Source of the DNA: an uncultured Eubacteriales bacterium
GTDB lineage: Bacteria; Bacillota; Clostridia; Oscillospirales; Oscillospiraceae
DNA: 5,593 nt
Direction of reading: 5' to 3'
NCBI GenBank assembly: GCA_949744025.1
Contig: CATJWA010000129.1
Coordinates: 1 to 5,593 of the forward strand
Part shown: positions 5,176 through 5,593 of the stretch, in pieces
Layout: each line of letters starts with the position of its first letter
Position numbering within the stretch: the first letter of the stretch is position 1
Translations under genes and position numbers: made by a program
The notes under the pieces: model-generated
Databases searched by the model: none
Seen by the model: the letters and a program-made list of their open reading frames with translations, nothing else
What the model was told of the DNA's origin: nothing

Positions 5176-5226
5176 AAACCGCAGATCCCGGTCGGTTGCT
5201 TTAGCGGCCAATCGGAATCTGCGGTT
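5174..5226 (-). terminator. Intrinsic terminator on the - strand inside the IS3 end
   Basis: AACCGCAGAT (5177-5186) pairs with ATCTGCGGTT (5217-5226), and pairing continues inward with two mismatches and G-U pairs to a TTTA loop. On the - strand the stem runs into TTTTTAT; on the + strand there is no T-tract. It would block transcription entering the element from its right side and running antisense to the transposase, a known protective device of insertion sequences. Here it could also end the DUF1576-like transcript. Confidence 0.7.
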
Positions 5227-5228
5227 GC

Positions 5229-5248
5229 CACAGCGCCGCAGCGCTGTG
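5229..5248. repeat. Perfect 8-bp hairpin in the IS3 end
   Basis: CACAGCGC-CGCA-GCGCTGTG is a perfect stem with a four-base loop, two bases after the larger hairpin. The + strand continues with AACTTTCTTTCAATTATTT, a loose U-rich tract, so it may help to end the transposase transcript. Confidence 0.6.
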
Positions 5249-5315
5249 AACTTTCTTTCAATTATTTCGCTGCCTACTTGAGGGGGAACAGTTCCGTCCG
5301 GGACGGGCCGCGCTG

Positions 5316-5593
5316 TCATTGTTCGGCGCTCCTCCGATCCACGCCGGACCGCCTGTCCTTCCCGGAGCGCCGGTCCTCCCCGGCGCAGCGCTCCTGCCCG
5401 GGCAGCTCCTCTGGGGACTGGGGGGCGTCCTCGTCGAACATGGCGAACAAATCCTCCTCCATCAGCACCGGGCGGCGGCGCTTCACCAGGGAGATGAGGA
5501 TGGGGTAGAGCACAATGGCCACCAGCCCCCCGGAAAAGCCGTTGTTATAGAGGTTCATCCCCTCCAGGGGCAGGCCCGCCTGGAGCACCACGG
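5316..5593 (-). CDS. DUF1576-like membrane protein, C-terminal part
   Basis: The frame is open through the right edge of the window, so the gene begins beyond it and about 92 C-terminal codons are seen. The visible part reads GLPLEGMNLYNNGFSGGLVA, then a hydrophobic IVLYPILISLV stretch. The GMNLYNNGF(S/A)GG block is what I associate with the end of DUF1576 membrane proteins of Clostridia, whose function is unknown. After the last membrane segment comes KRRRP, then an acidic stretch (MEEDLFAMFDEDAPQ), then three DRRS repeats, which suggests a cytoplasmic tail by the positive-inside rule. Its stop lies about 20 bases from the IS3 right end. It is on the opposite strand to feoB and not part of that operon. 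Family assignment is moderate, from recall of one motif. Confidence 0.6.
   Translation of the reverse strand, partial: VVLQAGLPLEGMNLYNNGFSGGLVAIVLYPILISLVKRRRPVLMEEDLFAMFDEDAPQSPEELPGQERCAGEDRRSGKDRRSGVDRRSAEQ

Larger units (their letters stand above)
5056..5297 (+). mobile_element. IS3-family insertion sequence, right-end remnant
   Basis: This includes the transposase tail, two hairpins in the non-coding end, and a terminus reading CTGCCTACTTGAGGGGGAAC then AGTTCC. Its complement GGAACTGTTCCCCC followed by TCAAGTAGGCAG resembles the inverted repeats of IS3/IS150-group elements as I know them. The outer boundary is placed at about 5294-5297, where the high-GC DNA resumes. The left end and most of the element are absent. 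Confidence 0.6.

Noticed and set aside
5294..5306. CCGTCC-G-GGACGG palindrome at the IS3 edge as a functional site
   Set aside because: It has a one-base centre, lies exactly at the element-host join and may arise by chance from the GC-rich flank; nothing else supports it.

Overview
The window looks like chromosomal DNA of an anaerobic, moderately high-GC member of the Clostridia, probably a gut Oscillospiraceae-like bacterium. This is inferred from the gene families seen (tandem CapA-like proteins, a DUF975 membrane protein, a clostridial-type FeoA/FeoB pair, a DUF1576-like protein) and from strong AGGAGG-type ribosome binding sites. No rRNA, tRNA or CRISPR array is visible.

Layout. At the left, on the + strand, are the 3' end of one CapA-family gene (1-314) and a complete second paralogue (311-1690), a predicted lipoprotein with a proline-rich linker and an acidic repeat tail. 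A symmetric terminator hairpin (1692-1725) separates it from a convergent DUF975 membrane-protein gene on the - strand (1810-2556), which has a well-formed promoter. Divergent from that gene is a ferrous-iron uptake operon: feoA (2743-2988), a GC-rich hairpin, then feoB (3116-4396). feoB has an intact G domain but is cut off inside its membrane domain, directly before the usual Cys-Met-Gly-Phe-Gly-Cys segment.

From about 4394 to 5297 the DNA changes character. It is lower in GC and is a mosaic of mobile-DNA fragments. It begins with two 18-nt direct repeats like the terminal repeats of an IS21-type element. About 370 bases of gene-poor DNA follow, holding promoter-like and leader-peptide-like signals and several hairpins. 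Next is a small XRE-type regulator on the - strand whose 5' end is lost, fused to the last ~40 codons and right end of an IS3-family element on the + strand. Beyond this the high-GC DNA resumes with the 3' end of a DUF1576-like membrane-protein gene on the - strand (5316-5593).

Together: the two CapA-like proteins probably act at the cell envelope. FeoA and FeoB would import Fe(II), but as written FeoB lacks the second part of its permease and is very likely non-functional. The rest of feoB is not in the window, so either insertions and deletions removed it or the contig is mis-joined in the repeat-rich stretch. I found no convincing new multi-gene system. The least explained piece is 4481-4847.
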